Shown: one piece after another, positions 1 through 11,231 of the stretch | Numbering within the stretch: position 1 is the first letter of the stretch | Layout: the number at the start of each line of letters is the position of its first letter | Assembly: GCA_039720395.1 (NCBI GenBank) | Contig: CM077828.1 | Span: forward strand, 27,136,717-27,200,716 | DNA: 64,000 nt | Source of the DNA: Liquidambar formosana | Taxonomy: Eukaryota > Streptophyta > Magnoliopsida > Saxifragales > Altingiaceae | Direction: 5' to 3' | The notes under the pieces: generated by a model | Databases searched by the model: none | Seen by the model: the letters and a program-made list of their open reading frames with translations, nothing else | Told to the model about the DNA's origin: nothing | Translations under genes and position numbers: made by a program

Positions 1-547
1 CCAAAGCTTGAAAGGCACCACTCAGCCAAGCACTCCGGTTAGACGATGGTGGACGGGTGGAGTGGGCGACAACGTCGACGGCAATCTTTCATCCGGCATT
101 CGACAACAGCAGGCTCAGCAGCACACACTCACGTATGATACGCAAAAAGAACTTCTTTTTCTAGGGTTTGATATGAAAAAAAAAAAAACCTCTTTTTTTA
201 CTTTTCTATGGTTTAATGTGAAAAGAAATTTTTTTTTTTCTAATTTTATAGGGTTTTTATTACTTTGATTCTCAATTTCTCATGTTCTTCTGCAGAAGAT
301 TGGCTTAATCTCTCTACCAAGAATGCACAAGCTCACAAGCCTAAAACTTTCTAAAATCTGAGAGGTACCAAAATCCTTTTAATTAATTTTTTAGTTGGTC
401 TTAAATTTTTGGACAGTTTAGTTCAGGATAAATTTGAATGTTGACTTGTTGATTTGCCAGATTTTGGGGATTTATTGAGAGAACGCCAAATGCATAGCAT
501 GCTCAAAGAATTTATTGGTTTATTAGCTTGGAGGAATTGCATTTGAA
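1..547 (+). other. 5' leader of the hAT transposase gene
   Basis: No convincing coding region is seen here. The stretch is A/T-rich with homopolymer runs and short AATTTGGAATTT-like repeats, and lies directly upstream of the hAT transposase start. It is read as the 5' untranslated part or left interior of the hAT element. The left terminal inverted repeat is not recognised, so the left end of the element probably lies outside the window. Confidence 0.4.
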
Positions 548-3468
548 ATGTCACAAGGTAATCAAAACTTTCAAATATATTTATTTACAGCACCATGATG
601 TGTGATTTGAAATTTGGGGTTTGTTGCTATGCTATAGGAGTTGAATTGTTGGATATTTGAATTTGATTTTAAATTGTTGTGTTTAGTTATACAATCAGAT
701 TTGATTATTTTAATATAGGGATTTAAATTTCAATTTGAAATAGGAATTTGAAGTATGCTAAATTAGGAATTTGGATTATATATTTATAATGTTATTTTGA
801 AACAAAAATTGGGAGTAATGCCAATTTAGGAATTAGGAATTTGTAGTATGCTATAAGTAATAAGTTTTGGACTTTTGATATGAATACTTGAATGTTAATT
901 TATGGATTTATACTATAATATTTGAATATATGAATTTAATTTGAAACAGCCAAAATAACGGGATATTTAAAGAGAAAGTTGCCTTTGGAGTTTCCAGTCC
1001 CACCCTCTCAACCCCCTCCAAAGAAAAATGATGAAGGCTCAAGTCGACCTTTGGAGTTTACAACCTCACCACCTCATGATCAACCCCCTCCACAAAGAAA
1101 TGATGAAAGCTCAAGTCCACCTTTGGAGTTTCCAGCATCACCCCCTCAACCCCCTCTACAAAGGAATGATGAAAGGCTTGAAAGCTCAAGTCATATAGGA
1201 ATCAATGTGGCAGATCTTCCTGCGGATCCTGGGCTACGGACTCGTATTTGGGATTACCATCCTAATGTCCGAGACCAAGTTCGAAGAGCATACTTGCTAA
1301 AGGGTCCTTGTCAACCTCATGACCATGCTTTTCCATATAGGAAATTAGGAGGAAAGGAGCGAAGATTTAACCCTGATTGGTTTGGTGCACATGCTGATTG
1401 GTTGGAGTATAGCATAGTAAAAGATGCTGCATTTTGTCTATGTTGTTATCTTTTTAAACAAGAAATTGGAGACCAAGCAGGTGGTGACACCTTTGTTTGT
1501 GTGGGGTTTAGGAATTGGAAGAAAAAAGAAAGGCTTCAAGGTCATGTTGGAGGTGTTAGTAGTCATCACAACCAATGTTGGAATCAGTGTCAAGATTTAA
1601 TGAGTCAAGATCAACATATTGACACAATTTTATTTAGGCAATCAAGTGAAGCTCGAAGGTGCTATCGAATCCGTTTGAATGCAGCAATTGATTGTGTTCG
1701 ATTGCTTTTACGACAAACACTTGCATTTCGTGGTCATGATGAACACGAGGAGTCTTTAAATCATGGAAACTTTCTTGAAGTTTTCCAATTTCTTGCTGAT
1801 CACAATGAGGATATCAAGGCTGTCTCATTGAAAAATGCTCCTGAAAATTGCAAGTTGACTGCACCTTGTATTCAAAAGGATATTGTAAATGCGGCTGCAA
1901 TTGAAACCATAAATGTTATAATTGATGATATTGGTGATGCTCTCTTTTCTGTCTTAATTGATGAATCCAGTGACGTATCAGCAAAGGAACAAATGGCTGT
2001 TGCATTACGTTATGTGGACAAGAAGGGGCATGTGATTGAGCGTTTTTTAGGTATTGAACATGTGGCTAATACCAATGCTCTCACACTCAAGGCGACACTT
2101 GAAGCATTATTTTCTAGACATGGATTGAGCATGTCTAGATTACGTGGCCAAGGCTATGATGGAGCTAGTAATATGAAAGGAGAGTTCAACGGTCTTAAAA
2201 CGCTTATTATGAAGGAGAATGAATGTGCTTTTTATATTCATTGTTTTGCTCACCAACTTCAGTTGGCTCTTGTTGCTGTAGCAAGGAATAATGATCATAT
2301 AGCCTCGCTCTTCATGTTGCTTGCTAATGTGGTGAATTTGGTTGGAGCCTCATGTAAACGTCGTGATATGCTTCGGTTAAAACAATCTGCTGCAATTACA
2401 GAAGCTCTCTTGAATAATGAGCTTCAAAGTGGGCGAGGATTAAATCAAGAAACTACTCTTAAACGTGCTAGTGACACACGTTGGAGTTCACACTATAATT
2501 GCTTGATTAATTTCATTTCTATGGTCTCTTCTGTGATTGATGTACTCGGGATAATAGCAGTGGATTGTTCAGCATCTGATAAGAGAGTTGAAGCAGGTCA
2601 TCTATTGGACTTGATACAATCATTTGATTTTGTATTCAGTCTACATTTGATGAAAACTTTGTTGGGATTCACAAATGATTTGTCACAAGCATTACAGAAG
2701 AAAGATCAAGATATTGCAAATGCCATTAACTTAGTTGATTTATCAAAGCAACGATTGCAACAGATGAGGGAGAATGGGTGGGATTCTTTTCTTGATCAAA
2801 TTTCTTCTTTTTGTAGCAAATATAAGATTGTTGTTCCCAATATGGATGATAGGTTTCTAGCTCGAGGAAGGCCACGACGTAATTCTGAAGATATGACAAA
2901 CTTGCATCACTATCGTGTCGAGTTATTCTATGCTGTCATAGATATGCAACTTCAAGAGTTAAATAATCGTTTCAATGAAGCGAATAGTGAGTTGCTTCTT
3001 TGTGTGGCTTGCTTGAGTCCAAATGATTTATTCTCTGCATTTGACAAGCAAAAGTTAATTCGCCTTGCCCAGTTTTATCCAAAAAATTTCTCTATAAAGG
3101 ATATCATGGTACTTGAAGATCAACTTGAGATTTATATTTTGGATATGCGCACTAGAAAAGAGTTTTCAGAATTGAAAGGAATTGGTGCTCTTGCTCGAAA
3201 AATGGTTGAGACAAAAAGACACGATACATATCCACTTGTTTACTTGCTAGTGACATTGGCATTGATTTTACCTGTTGCAACTGCCACAGTAGAGAGAGCG
3301 TTTTCTGCCATGAAGATTGTAAAGAATCGATTACGCAACCAAATGGGAGATCAATGGATGAATGATAGTTTGATTGTGTATATTGAAAAAGACATATTTA
3401 ATGGTGTGGATAATGAAGCTATCGTCCAACGTTTTCAAAGTATGAAGAAGCGTCGTGGACAATTGTAA
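548..3468 (+). CDS. hAT-superfamily transposase (TTF-type zinc finger, ZMYM1/DUF4371-like)
   Basis: This is a cut-and-paste DNA transposase of the hAT group that carries a TTF-type zinc finger. The large open exon runs from 950 to 3468 without a stop. It has no good internal ATG near its start. An ATG at 548 followed by a GT donor after 557 and a CAG acceptor at 947-949 gives a first peptide MSQAKITGYLKRK, which resembles the start of related proteins, so two exons (548-557, 950-3468; about 842 residues) are proposed. Visible features are a proline-rich N-terminal repeat, a Cys/His cluster with CLCC and a downstream HHNQC (TTF finger), a DESSDVS stretch typical of the DUF4371 part of the catalytic core, DTRWSSHYNCL, and a C-terminal dimerisation region with TVERAFSAMKIVKNRLRN. 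No internal stop was found. The intron and start are inferred; the family call is firm. Confidence 0.85.
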
Positions 3469-3645
3469 AGCCACAAAGGTCTTAAGTTTTTTGAAGAGAA
3501 AGTGGAGTATGTGGACAATTGTAAAGACACAAAGGTCTTAGTTTTTTGAATAGAAAGTGGACAATTGTAAAGCTGTAAAGGTCTTAGGTTTTTGAATAGA
3601 AAGTGGACAATTGTAAAGCCGTCAAGGTAGTTTTTTGAATAGAAA
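3455..3645 (+). repeat. Four-copy minisatellite overlapping the hAT stop codon
   Basis: Four imperfect direct repeats of about 44-56 bp start at 3455, 3511, 3557 and 3603. Each begins GTGGACAATTGTAAAG and ends near TTTTTTGAATAGAAA. The first copy contains the last codons and the TAA stop of the transposase, so the array grew out of the end of the coding region. Confidence 0.9.
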
Positions 3646-3802
3646 TATTATCAATGAAATATTATAATTTTTGGAAGTGGCTATTAGTCTATTACTTTAA
3701 GTATTCTTGATTTATTGATGTTATTGTTAATTAGAGTTTAAGAACTTTGTAAAATATTACAATCGACTAATTTACAACCAACTAAAAGGTGCCCCCTTGG
3801 AG

Positions 3803-3824
3803 AAAATTCCTGGCTCCGCCCCTG
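3803..3824 (+). repeat. Right terminal inverted repeat of the hAT element
   Basis: The sequence ends TTCCTGGCTCCGCCCCTG. Its reverse complement starts CAGGGGCGGAGCCAGGAA, a terminal sequence typical of plant hAT elements with TTF-finger transposases. It lies about 335 bp past the stop codon. The next 8 bp (3825-3832) would be the target-site duplication. The matching left end is not in the window. Confidence 0.75.
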
Positions 3825-3843
3825 AGTACACCTACTAGCAAAG

Positions 3844-4275
3844 AGTAAGTAGATCTATCTAAAAGTAATTAAAAAAAAGAAAACGAAGGAAAGATCTAAC
3901 CAAATAACAAGAGATGTAAATAATAAAGAGAGTCGAATTCGTACTGGCGTATTTTGGTCGACAACAGTGGTAAGGGCGATGAGTTTGTGGCTGCAATCGC
4001 AAGGTGCGTAGTGATCAACGGCAACGTGCGTGGTGACTTGTGATCAAAGACCTGTCTTTGCCTCTCAAGTCTCACAAGTCTCTCTTCTTCCTTCTCATCT
4101 AAGTACTCTTCACTCTCCAATAATGCACCAACGCGTTTTCTCCGTACAATATACATAAAGTAAATATTTCCCTTCAATCTTTGAAAACCTTGTCAAAGCT
4201 GTCCCCCACTAATTTCTTTTCATCCCACTTTTTTACCATTGGAAGTACCCACTTGCTTTGGAGTAGCAGTGTACG
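3844..4275. repeat. Repeat R, copy 1
   Basis: This stretch matches 36466-36846 over most of its length (shared GAGTCGAATTCGTACTGGCG, GTGCGTAGTGATCAACGGC and CTCAAGTCTCACAAGTC) and its right part matches about 48833-48960. It has no long conserved reading frame; a 93-codon minus-strand frame is not maintained in the other copy. In the NLR A unit the same repeat lies about 0.75 kb upstream of the NLR, and here it precedes the first phosphoglycerate-mutase-like copy, so it marks the duplicated segment. It stops at the pararetrovirus edge. Confidence 0.75.
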
Positions 4276-4300
4276 ACGAACTAATGGAGAAATTGTTATT

Positions 4301-4355
4301 GTATTTGTATTTATACGTATTTTTGTAAGCCCATAATACGTATAAATACAAATAC
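4301..4355. repeat. Perfect 21-bp hairpin in the pararetrovirus intergenic region
   Basis: The arm 4301-4321 (GTATTTGTATTTATACGTATT) is the exact reverse complement of 4335-4355, with a 13-nt loop at 4322-4334. One more T-A pair extends it outward. It lies at the edge of the viral insert, downstream of its putative promoter and poly(A) signal on the minus strand. Confidence 0.9.
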
Positions 4356-4380
4356 AGTATTTACAAAAACTACCTCATAT

Positions 4381-4386
4381 TTTATT
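4381..4386 (-). terminator. Candidate AATAAA poly(A) signal of the pararetrovirus
   Basis: AATAAA on the minus strand lies about 150 nt past the TATA box at 4534-4542. In the caulimovirid layout the pregenomic RNA ends shortly after its own start site, so this placement fits. It is only a short motif in AT-rich DNA. Confidence 0.35.
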
Positions 4387-4452
4387 AATAATTACAAAAA
4401 ATATACAAGAAATAAGAAAACTTACAAAAGTCTTCTTCTTCAAAAGCTCTCT

Positions 4453-4461
4453 CTATTTATA
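4453..4461 (-). promoter_or_regulatory. Candidate TATA box (proximal) of the pararetrovirus
   Basis: TATAAATAG on the minus strand, followed by a GAGAGAGC purine run. It is one of two identical nine-base TATA motifs in the region after the last ORF, where caulimovirids carry the pregenomic RNA promoter. Confidence 0.4.
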
Positions 4462-4533
4462 CAGACTCTCTCTAACTTTGAAAACTCTAAACAATCTTTC
4501 TGAGAACTCTGCCTATACAACTAAAGGACTCAA

Positions 4534-4542
4534 CTATTTATA
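4534..4542 (-). promoter_or_regulatory. Candidate TATA box (distal) of the pararetrovirus
   Basis: TATAAATAG on the minus strand, 81 bp upstream of the identical proximal motif. It is the better candidate for the pregenomic RNA promoter because its spacing to the AATAAA at 4381 would leave a plausible terminal redundancy. Confidence 0.45.
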
Positions 4543-4905
4543 GACAAACTTCGGACTTCAAGCCCGGACTTAAACTTAACACAAAAACAAAAGATAAGAA
4601 TCAAAAGTACAATAATTACACTCAACTACCCAACAGCCCTATTAAAAACATGTTACATGCTTTATACTGTACACTTTTTGACTTTAAAATAAAAAAGTGA
4701 GGCTAGGTTCTTCCTTCCTTCACCGCATCACGTGATTTTGTCAGGGATTGTGACTAAGCCTTCAAAAAGTCTTTGTCTTCATTTTAAAAGAGTCGGGCTT
4801 AATGAATGCTACACATCACGTCATGTCCTTTGGTTGTTGAATATTGGACGTATTTGTTATACGTGTCCAATTCTGCAGAATTTCTGTATGTTGCCTGGCT
4901 GGCCC

Positions 4906-6270
4906 CTATCCTTCCATCATGTTCTCGATATTATGAAGTGTCTCTTCATCGAGAGAATTCCAGAAGCTGTCACCATTATCTTCTTGATTTTGGCTGACAA
5001 TATTTTCATAATAATCTTGTGCGCCCACCAGCTCTTCCGCATCTATTGTTAATTCAATAGGACCGGTAATATGGCCATTAATAATATTATTAAGAAACTC
5101 ATCAGCTGCCATTCTTTGGGCAACTGTCTCCACATAAGAAGTAATCAGATTTGTACAAAATAATCTTCTCCCATCGCTGATCATGAATTTGTAAGAGCGA
5201 TAGCTGTGGATGTTTTGTGCTTCTCTTTTTAGAGCAATATAATTATCTATATAATAGGAGGATAAATCAAGATTTTCTGCTTTATCCAAAAATTTAAGAT
5301 CTTCATTTTTTATGAAGTCTTGTTCATTTGCAAGTTCTAGGCTCCAGATTTGATAAGGTTGGAAAAACAGTTCTCTCTGGCGCCATCCTGCATGACTAAA
5401 AATTTTAAATTTTAAATATCTACTCCATTTGTAGTGTTTCACCACATTGTAGATCATTGTTTTGATCATTGCGGGAAAGTCAACAAATGCAGTGGATACT
5501 AAGGAGTCGAATAAGATTGTTCCAACGGCTCCCCATTCAATTGCTTCCATACTCCAAAGCTCATGATTTATGGCAAATTTCAACTTTGGAATTTCCTTTT
5601 CCAAATAAATATTTTCAGCAAATTCAATGAGAAGGGATTTAATCTCATTGTTTTCAATACGATTATTAATATCCGAAAATATTTCTTTTGGTAAAGCTGT
5701 TTTAGCTTTATTGAACAAACAAATCCTTAAAGCTTTATTAAGATATGAATTTTCTTGTTGTTCAGTAAAATTCATCAAATTAATAATAGTATTAATTTTT
5801 TCTTCAGAAAAATCTTCAAGCCAATCCACTTGTTTAATGAACTTGGCAAATTCAGAATGAATAACAGTTTGCTTTTCTTCTTGTGTTTTCAAGAATTCAG
5901 CAAGTTGGGACATATTTCTTCTAAACTCAGCTTTATGGTTTAAGCAATGAGTTTTCCAAATATTATTTAAAAGATGATAGGTTTTTGGGTTTAAACCGGG
6001 GTTATAAAAATCTTTTATCTCTTGATTTGTTTCAGGATGATTTTGAAAATTCATTTGGTTAAAATTCTGAGACATTTCAGCCATTTGTTTATAGCTGACT
6101 GGCATCACATAAACTAGAACATTGGGTTGGTTACCCATGATCTGAGGAAGTCTGGGAAAGCTGCTCTGGTTTGAGCTTCCTTCGCCTTTGTAGAATCGGG
6201 ATGGTTTCCCATAATTCTTTCCTTGAGAATTTGAGGGTTTTTTCCCTCTGTCCGGATTCTGATTATTCAT
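4906..6270 (-). CDS. Pararetrovirus last ORF, putative transactivator/inclusion-body protein
   Basis: This frame is uninterrupted for about 454 codons. The first ATG is at 6270, overlapping the RT/RNase H stop codon (6263-6265) by eight bases, a close coupling common in caulimovirids. The N-terminal part is polar and rich in Asn, Gln, Lys and Ser; the rest is acidic and helical, ending in an acidic tail. No enzyme motif is visible. By position (after RNase H and before the intergenic promoter) it corresponds to the transactivator/viroplasmin gene of cavemovirus-type genomes. The assignment rests on position rather than on a recognised motif. Confidence 0.6.
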   Translation of the reverse strand: MNNQNPDRGKKPSNSQGKNYGKPSRFYKGEGSSNQSSFPRLPQIMGNQPNVLVYVMPVSYKQMAEMSQNFNQMNFQNHPETNQEIKDFYNPGLNPKTYHLLNNIWKTHCLNHKAEFRRNMSQLAEFLKTQEEKQTVIHSEFAKFIKQVDWLEDFSEEKINTIINLMNFTEQQENSYLNKALRICLFNKAKTALPKEIFSDINNRIENNEIKSLLIEFAENIYLEKEIPKLKFAINHELWSMEAIEWGAVGTILFDSLVSTAFVDFPAMIKTMIYNVVKHYKWSRYLKFKIFSHAGWRQRELFFQPYQIWSLELANEQDFIKNEDLKFLDKAENLDLSSYYIDNYIALKREAQNIHSYRSYKFMISDGRRLFCTNLITSYVETVAQRMAADEFLNNIINGHITGPIELTIDAEELVGAQDYYENIVSQNQEDNGDSFWNSLDEETLHNIENMMEG

Positions 6271-7498
6271 TGTATCTTCTGGACAGATAATCAGCAAGAA
6301 AATTGTTAGTACCTTTAATATGTATTATATCAAAAGTATATTGACAAATAAAATTATACCATCTAACTCGTCTTGCATTTTCTTCTCTTTTTTTGGATTT
6401 AATAAAATCACAAACTGATTTATTATCAGTACGAATTATAAATTTAACAGGTGCCAAATAAATATGAAATCTTTTTATTCCATTTTTTATGGCTAATAAC
6501 TCTTTGTCATAAGTTATATATTTTATTTCATTGGGTTTAAATTTTCCTAAATCATATCCACAGATTTCTTCTTGTTTAGAATTTTCTGGGATTGCTTTTA
6601 AAACTGCTCCCCAAAACTCATCACTAGCATCGGTTTCTAGAATTAATTGTTCATTTTCTTTTGGAAAATAAACCTTTGGGGTATCTTTAAAAATATTTTT
6701 AATTTCTTGAACTAAATTTGAGTCTTCTTTAGTCCATATTATTTTTACATCTGAATTTCCTTTTTTAGGAAGATTCTTAAGTTTTTCAATTAAAGGTTTT
6801 TCCTTTTTGGATAAATTCTTTACAAATTTTCTTCCATAATTTAATAAACCTAAAAAACTCTGCAGTTCTTTGAGAGTAGTTATCTCATTTGGAAAATCTC
6901 TTATTTTCACAATGATATGATTTTGGAGTTGCATTCCTGATTGATTTAAAATGACTCCTAAATATTCAATTTCTTCTTTTTCTATTTCCATTTTCTTAGG
7001 ACTTAGAATTACTCCATGTTTTAGGAATATATCTGATACAATTTCAAGATGCTTTCTATGTTCTTCTCTGGTTTTAGAGAATACTAAAACATCATCAATA
7101 TATACTAAACAAAATTTATGAAGATGTTTGAACATGTTATCCATCCATCTTTGAAATATTTGTGGTGCATTACAAATTCCAAATGGCATAACCGTCCATT
7201 GGTAATGTCCATATGGTGCACTAAATGCAGTCAATGGTTTTGACTCATCTGTAAGCTTTACTTGCCAAAAGCCTGATTTGCAATCAAATTTGCTAAACCA
7301 TTTAGAGTTCATAATCTGTTTAACTAGAACATCTTTTCTAGGAATAAAGTATCCATCAAATTCAAGATTTTGGTTTAATCTTTTATAATTAATTACCATT
7401 CTAGTTTTTCCTCGTTTTATCTCATTATGGTTCATTACCATAAAGGCAGGACTAGAATGTGGATTTCTTGTTTCTTCAATTAATCCTTTCTTAACTAA
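6263..7498 (-). pseudogene. Pararetrovirus reverse transcriptase-RNase H
   Basis: The RT has the FDCKSGFWQVKL and MPFGICNAPQIFQ regions and a YIDD catalytic box at about residue 114 of the frame starting at 7441. The RNase H follows, with ETDAS and RTDNKS carrying its acidic residues. The family is Caulimoviridae (close to Ty3 RT), without integrase. The frame is open from 7498 to 6263 and is cut from the protease frame by a single stop at 7499-7501. In the virus the two would be one polyprotein. Confidence 0.92.
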
Positions 7499-8263
7499 TT
7501 ATTCGAGTTGTATTTCAAATTCATCTATATCTTTTTTAGTATAGACCACTGGTTTAACTCTAGTTATTTTATTAGAATCAATGAGTTTTAATTCACAAAA
7601 CCTGGGAGATTTATCCCAAAGTTTTAAAGGGTCTTCAGAAAAGTTTGGATGTAATTTTTTATAAATCCAATGTTTTTCATCTAAAGATTTAATTATGGGT
7701 GTCATTTCACCACGCTTGACTGGCGCAAATCCTTTTTCACAAACTTGTTTATGATGTTGTAAAAGAGGAATTCTAATAGGTTCTTGTTTACAAGTTAGAA
7801 TAACATGGTCACGATTGACAATAAAAGGCATATAATTTTCAATGAAATTATTTCCTAATATTACATCACCATGCATATCTGGGAAACAAAATATTTTAGG
7901 GATAGAGAATTTTTTATCTCCTAACCAAAGCGTAACATTTTTGGCTTTGAGAATAATTAAAGTTTCATTTCCATCAATACCTCTTGCAGCTATTGGATTT
8001 TTCATTTTTATCCATAGATGCTCAGGTAAAGCATTATACCTAGCAGCACTGGTTGTTGCTCCGGTATCTAACAGGATAGATAAAACATATGGTTTATAGT
8101 TTTTGAAATTAAACTTTCCAAGAACATACATATATCTTTTCTTACCTTGTTGGTAACTAAAGATTAATTGTTCTGGATATTTTTCATCAATTTTAATTTG
8201 TTGGAATACTACAGATTTTTGTTCTTCAAGGTAGGTTGTACCTGGAAGTATAGGTATTTGCAC
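7499..8263 (-). pseudogene. Pararetrovirus aspartic protease region
   Basis: A retropepsin-type domain is visible, with active site LLDTGATTS at about residues 64-72, and a later DVILGNNFI matching the hydrophobic-G-N motif of pararetrovirus proteases. It lies directly upstream of RT in the same frame and is separated from it by one in-frame TAA. About 235 bp upstream, between 8264 and 8499, the frame is disrupted. Confidence 0.88.
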
Positions 8264-8499
8264 ATTTTTTTTATTGCAATTGCTTTTCCCTTTTCATCTT
8301 GTTCATCTTTTTTAGATGTTGATGTTGATCCATCGTCTAATAATTTTATATTATTTCGACGATTATCTGTGAAATAAAGATTATTTCCTAAAGCTTGAAA
8401 TTCTATTGGTTTAAAGAATTTTGGCTTAGGGTTTTCTGTGAATTCTTTTATTAACCAATTTCTTGGAATTTCTAAATCTTTCCAATTTATTAATCTTGG

Positions 8500-9339
8500 T
8501 TAGATTTCAGTATCGAATACTCGTGGTTCAAATAATTCGATCATATTTCTATCAATTTCTTTAATTGAGGTTTTTGTAAAATTTGTTAGTTCATGCATTG
8601 CTTTCCATTGAAATGATAGGTTATAACTATTTTTCTTCATATCAATTCCTCTAATTTGGATACGAATTTTTATCGTGTCGCAAATATTTGGATCTTCAAT
8701 TGATATAAAATAATTTGGTTTTATTTTAAACCAAACTTGTCCATAAACAAGATTTGATTGTATTCCACCTATTAGTGCTTTAATAGGATCTTCAAATCTT
8801 TTATCCAAGACTACTACTAGAATAGGAGTGTCTAATCCTACTCTAAATAGAGCTGTGATTTTTATTTGGATAATTCCAATATGTATATATCGGATTTTTG
8901 GATGCTTTTGTTTAAGTCTTTTAATTTTATTTTTATCGAATAGAGGGATTTCTATCGATTCATCCTCAGTAGCTTTAGCAGATGTGTTTCCATTAAATTG
9001 CTCAAATAATCTTGCTTGCCAAATATTAAATTTTGATATTTGGTAAAGCTCTTCTTTTTTGACTTCTTTGATTTTATCAAATTTTTCAAAATTAGATTCG
9101 TCTATAGATGCTTCTTCACCTATGACATTTCCTAATTTTATGAGTTGTAATTCCTCGTATGGAATTGCTTCAAAAATTTCTTTATTTTCATTTCTTTCAA
9201 ACATCATGAATATCATGTCTGATTCATCTTCACTTTCACTTTCAGATTCTGATTGAACCTCATAAATTATAGAATCAGTGTCAAAGACTTCTTCTCCAAC
9301 TAAAATTTCTAATTGTTTTTCCTCTAGAAATTTTATCAT
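8500..9339 (-). pseudogene. Pararetrovirus movement protein region
   Basis: This frame (279 codons) begins inside the spacer after the zinc knuckle, has an acidic Glu/Ser-rich N-terminal third, and then a beta-rich domain with the features of the 30K movement-protein superfamily: a hydrophobic-G-L-D-T-P strand and an ALIGGIQSNLVYG stretch. Such proteins enlarge plasmodesmata for cell-to-cell spread. It lies downstream of the coat protein, an order typical of cavemovirus-like genomes and different from CaMV. It ends in a TAG before the protease region. Confidence 0.8.
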
Positions 9340-9722
9340 TTGTTTGCCACTTTTTCCTTTCTTAGGACATTGTGGTGCTATGTGACCTTCTTCATTGCAG
9401 ATGTAACATTTACATTTAGATTTTTTTCCAAACGTAGTATTTCTATTTTTATTTCTTTTTCTGACATATTTTTTATTGGGATTAGGTTTTTTACCTTTCT
9501 ATTTGATAAATTTATATTTCCTAAATTTTCTCTTTTTCTTATAAGGGGTTGATTTTTTGCAACCAAATTCCCATTGTTGTTGCATTACTTTGCTACAACA
9601 CTTATCATTAAGTTGATTTTTTACTTGCTTAACAGCTTTTTATGTTATGCAGTGTTTAGTTATAATTCTTTCAGCATATTAAATTCTTGCTCCTAACGTG
9701 TCTTTTCCACCGTTAGAACTAC
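9340..9722 (-). pseudogene. Decayed coat-protein C-terminus with CCHC zinc knuckle
   Basis: A basic stretch precedes a zinc knuckle of the form C-X2-C-X4-H-X4-C (residues CYICNEEGHIAPQC), encoded at about 9360-9415 on the minus strand. This is the RNA-binding knuckle of retroviral and caulimovirid coat proteins. At least three in-frame stops interrupt the basic stretch between 9500 and 9690, and a small insertion near 9760 shifts it out of frame with the upstream coat ORF. Confidence 0.8.
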
Positions 9723-11231
9723 TCAAGAATTCTTTATATCCATCATTACAAAGTTCATCCCATGGTGAGGCCAGGGTAACTTATGGAAAAATTGACTTAA
9801 CCAAAACTCAGTTTTTGGCAGGTTAAGTTTATGGTAATATTCCTGATAAAATTTTGCAAAGGATTTAAATTCACAAATATTGCATATTCTGCATTTTGTT
9901 AGCATATACTCATTATAAATTTCTTCCTGTTCTTCGAATTTAATTCCACAAAATTCTCTTCTTAGAATTTGTGCAAATTCATTTAATATTTTATCAAATG
10001 AATTAAATTCATTAAGTAAACTGGCTTTTTCATGTTTACCTTCATCAGAAGCTTCCCATCTTCTAAGGAAGTTTAAGCAATCTCCTTGGAGAGTTGCATA
10101 GATGTAGTCTAAAAATCTTTCTTTAGACCAACTGCTTTTATATGTATTAATGACAATGGACATTGATTGTGCCCATTCTCTTAATGCTTGATCATAATTT
10201 TTAAATTCGACATTTTTTAAGTCGAGATAAACTCCTCCTGAAGTAACATTGATTTTGTTTAAATCAATTCTTATGCTTGTTGTAGGTGCAGGTTCTGATG
10301 TAGAACCTTCATCTTTTAAAGGTTTTAAATCTTCAATTTGCATTGGGTCATCATCATCAAGGTCATCATAGATATCAAATATTGGTGATTCAAAATCATA
10401 CCTTTGACCTCTAGGAAGTATTTTTTCTTCCTCATCCGTCTCAATCTCTTTTCTTTTTTTAGAGTCTTGAGGGTCATTATTATTGTTTGTGTCATCATTG
10501 TTTTCTTTTTCAATGATTATTTCTTTATCAATTGAAGTACTGCTTGTACTTCCAGTATTGTTATCACTTGATGACAGGCCAAATTTTCTACCTTCTGGTT
10601 CTGGCTTGTCATCTGAACTTTCATCTTGTACACTGTTTGGCATGAAAGTTATATCAGATTCTTTATCTGATTCACTTGACTCTTCTAGTTGAAGGGCTAA
10701 GTCATAATTATATTCAGTCATTAATTTTTCATTTGCTGAATATAAGTCTTGCATTTGTTTTAGAAGTTTATTACGTTCATCATAATTTTCTTCTTTAATA
10801 TATTGGGTTTTCCAATATTCTAAAATTTCTTTGATGGCTTCAAAGTCTTTTCGATGTTTATCAATTTTGAACATCATTATTTCTGTTCCAAAATATAATC
10901 TTGGAATTTCTTCACAAGTATTTTCTTTTAGTACAAGTGAATTATCTGAATTGTTTTTCAGAGTATATTCTAGATTTTGGATTAAACTTTTTGTTTCATC
11001 CTTTAGGTCTATATTCTGAATTTCACTTAACATATTAACTTTATCATATATTTTTTCTTGATTTTTCTCAATATTTACTAATTTACTAAGCACACCAGAT
11101 AAGTTATCTACAACATAATTTAATGTTCTGCTAATATTGCCGACATTAGCATCTTTATCTTGTACATGTGCTAAATGTTTATAATCATTAGTTTGATTAT
11201 TTTTCTTACCTACGCACCCTAATTCTTCCAT
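9723..11231 (-). pseudogene. Pararetrovirus coat-protein ORF (N-terminal and core)
   Basis: A 502-codon frame begins just downstream of the primer-binding site. It holds a predicted coiled-coil N-terminal third, a long acidic Ser/Asp/Glu-rich middle (roughly residues 195-320), and a helical core with YATLQGDCLNFLRRW and EEIYNEYMLTKCRIC that resembles caulimovirid coat cores. It ends early through a frameshift; the zinc-knuckle part continues in another frame. The long acidic middle fits the acidic flanks removed from caulimovirid coat precursors. Confidence 0.75.

Noticed and set aside
3896..4177. 93-codon minus-strand frame in repeat R copy 1
   Set aside because: The frame is not kept in copy 2 (36466-36846), and no known domain is seen.
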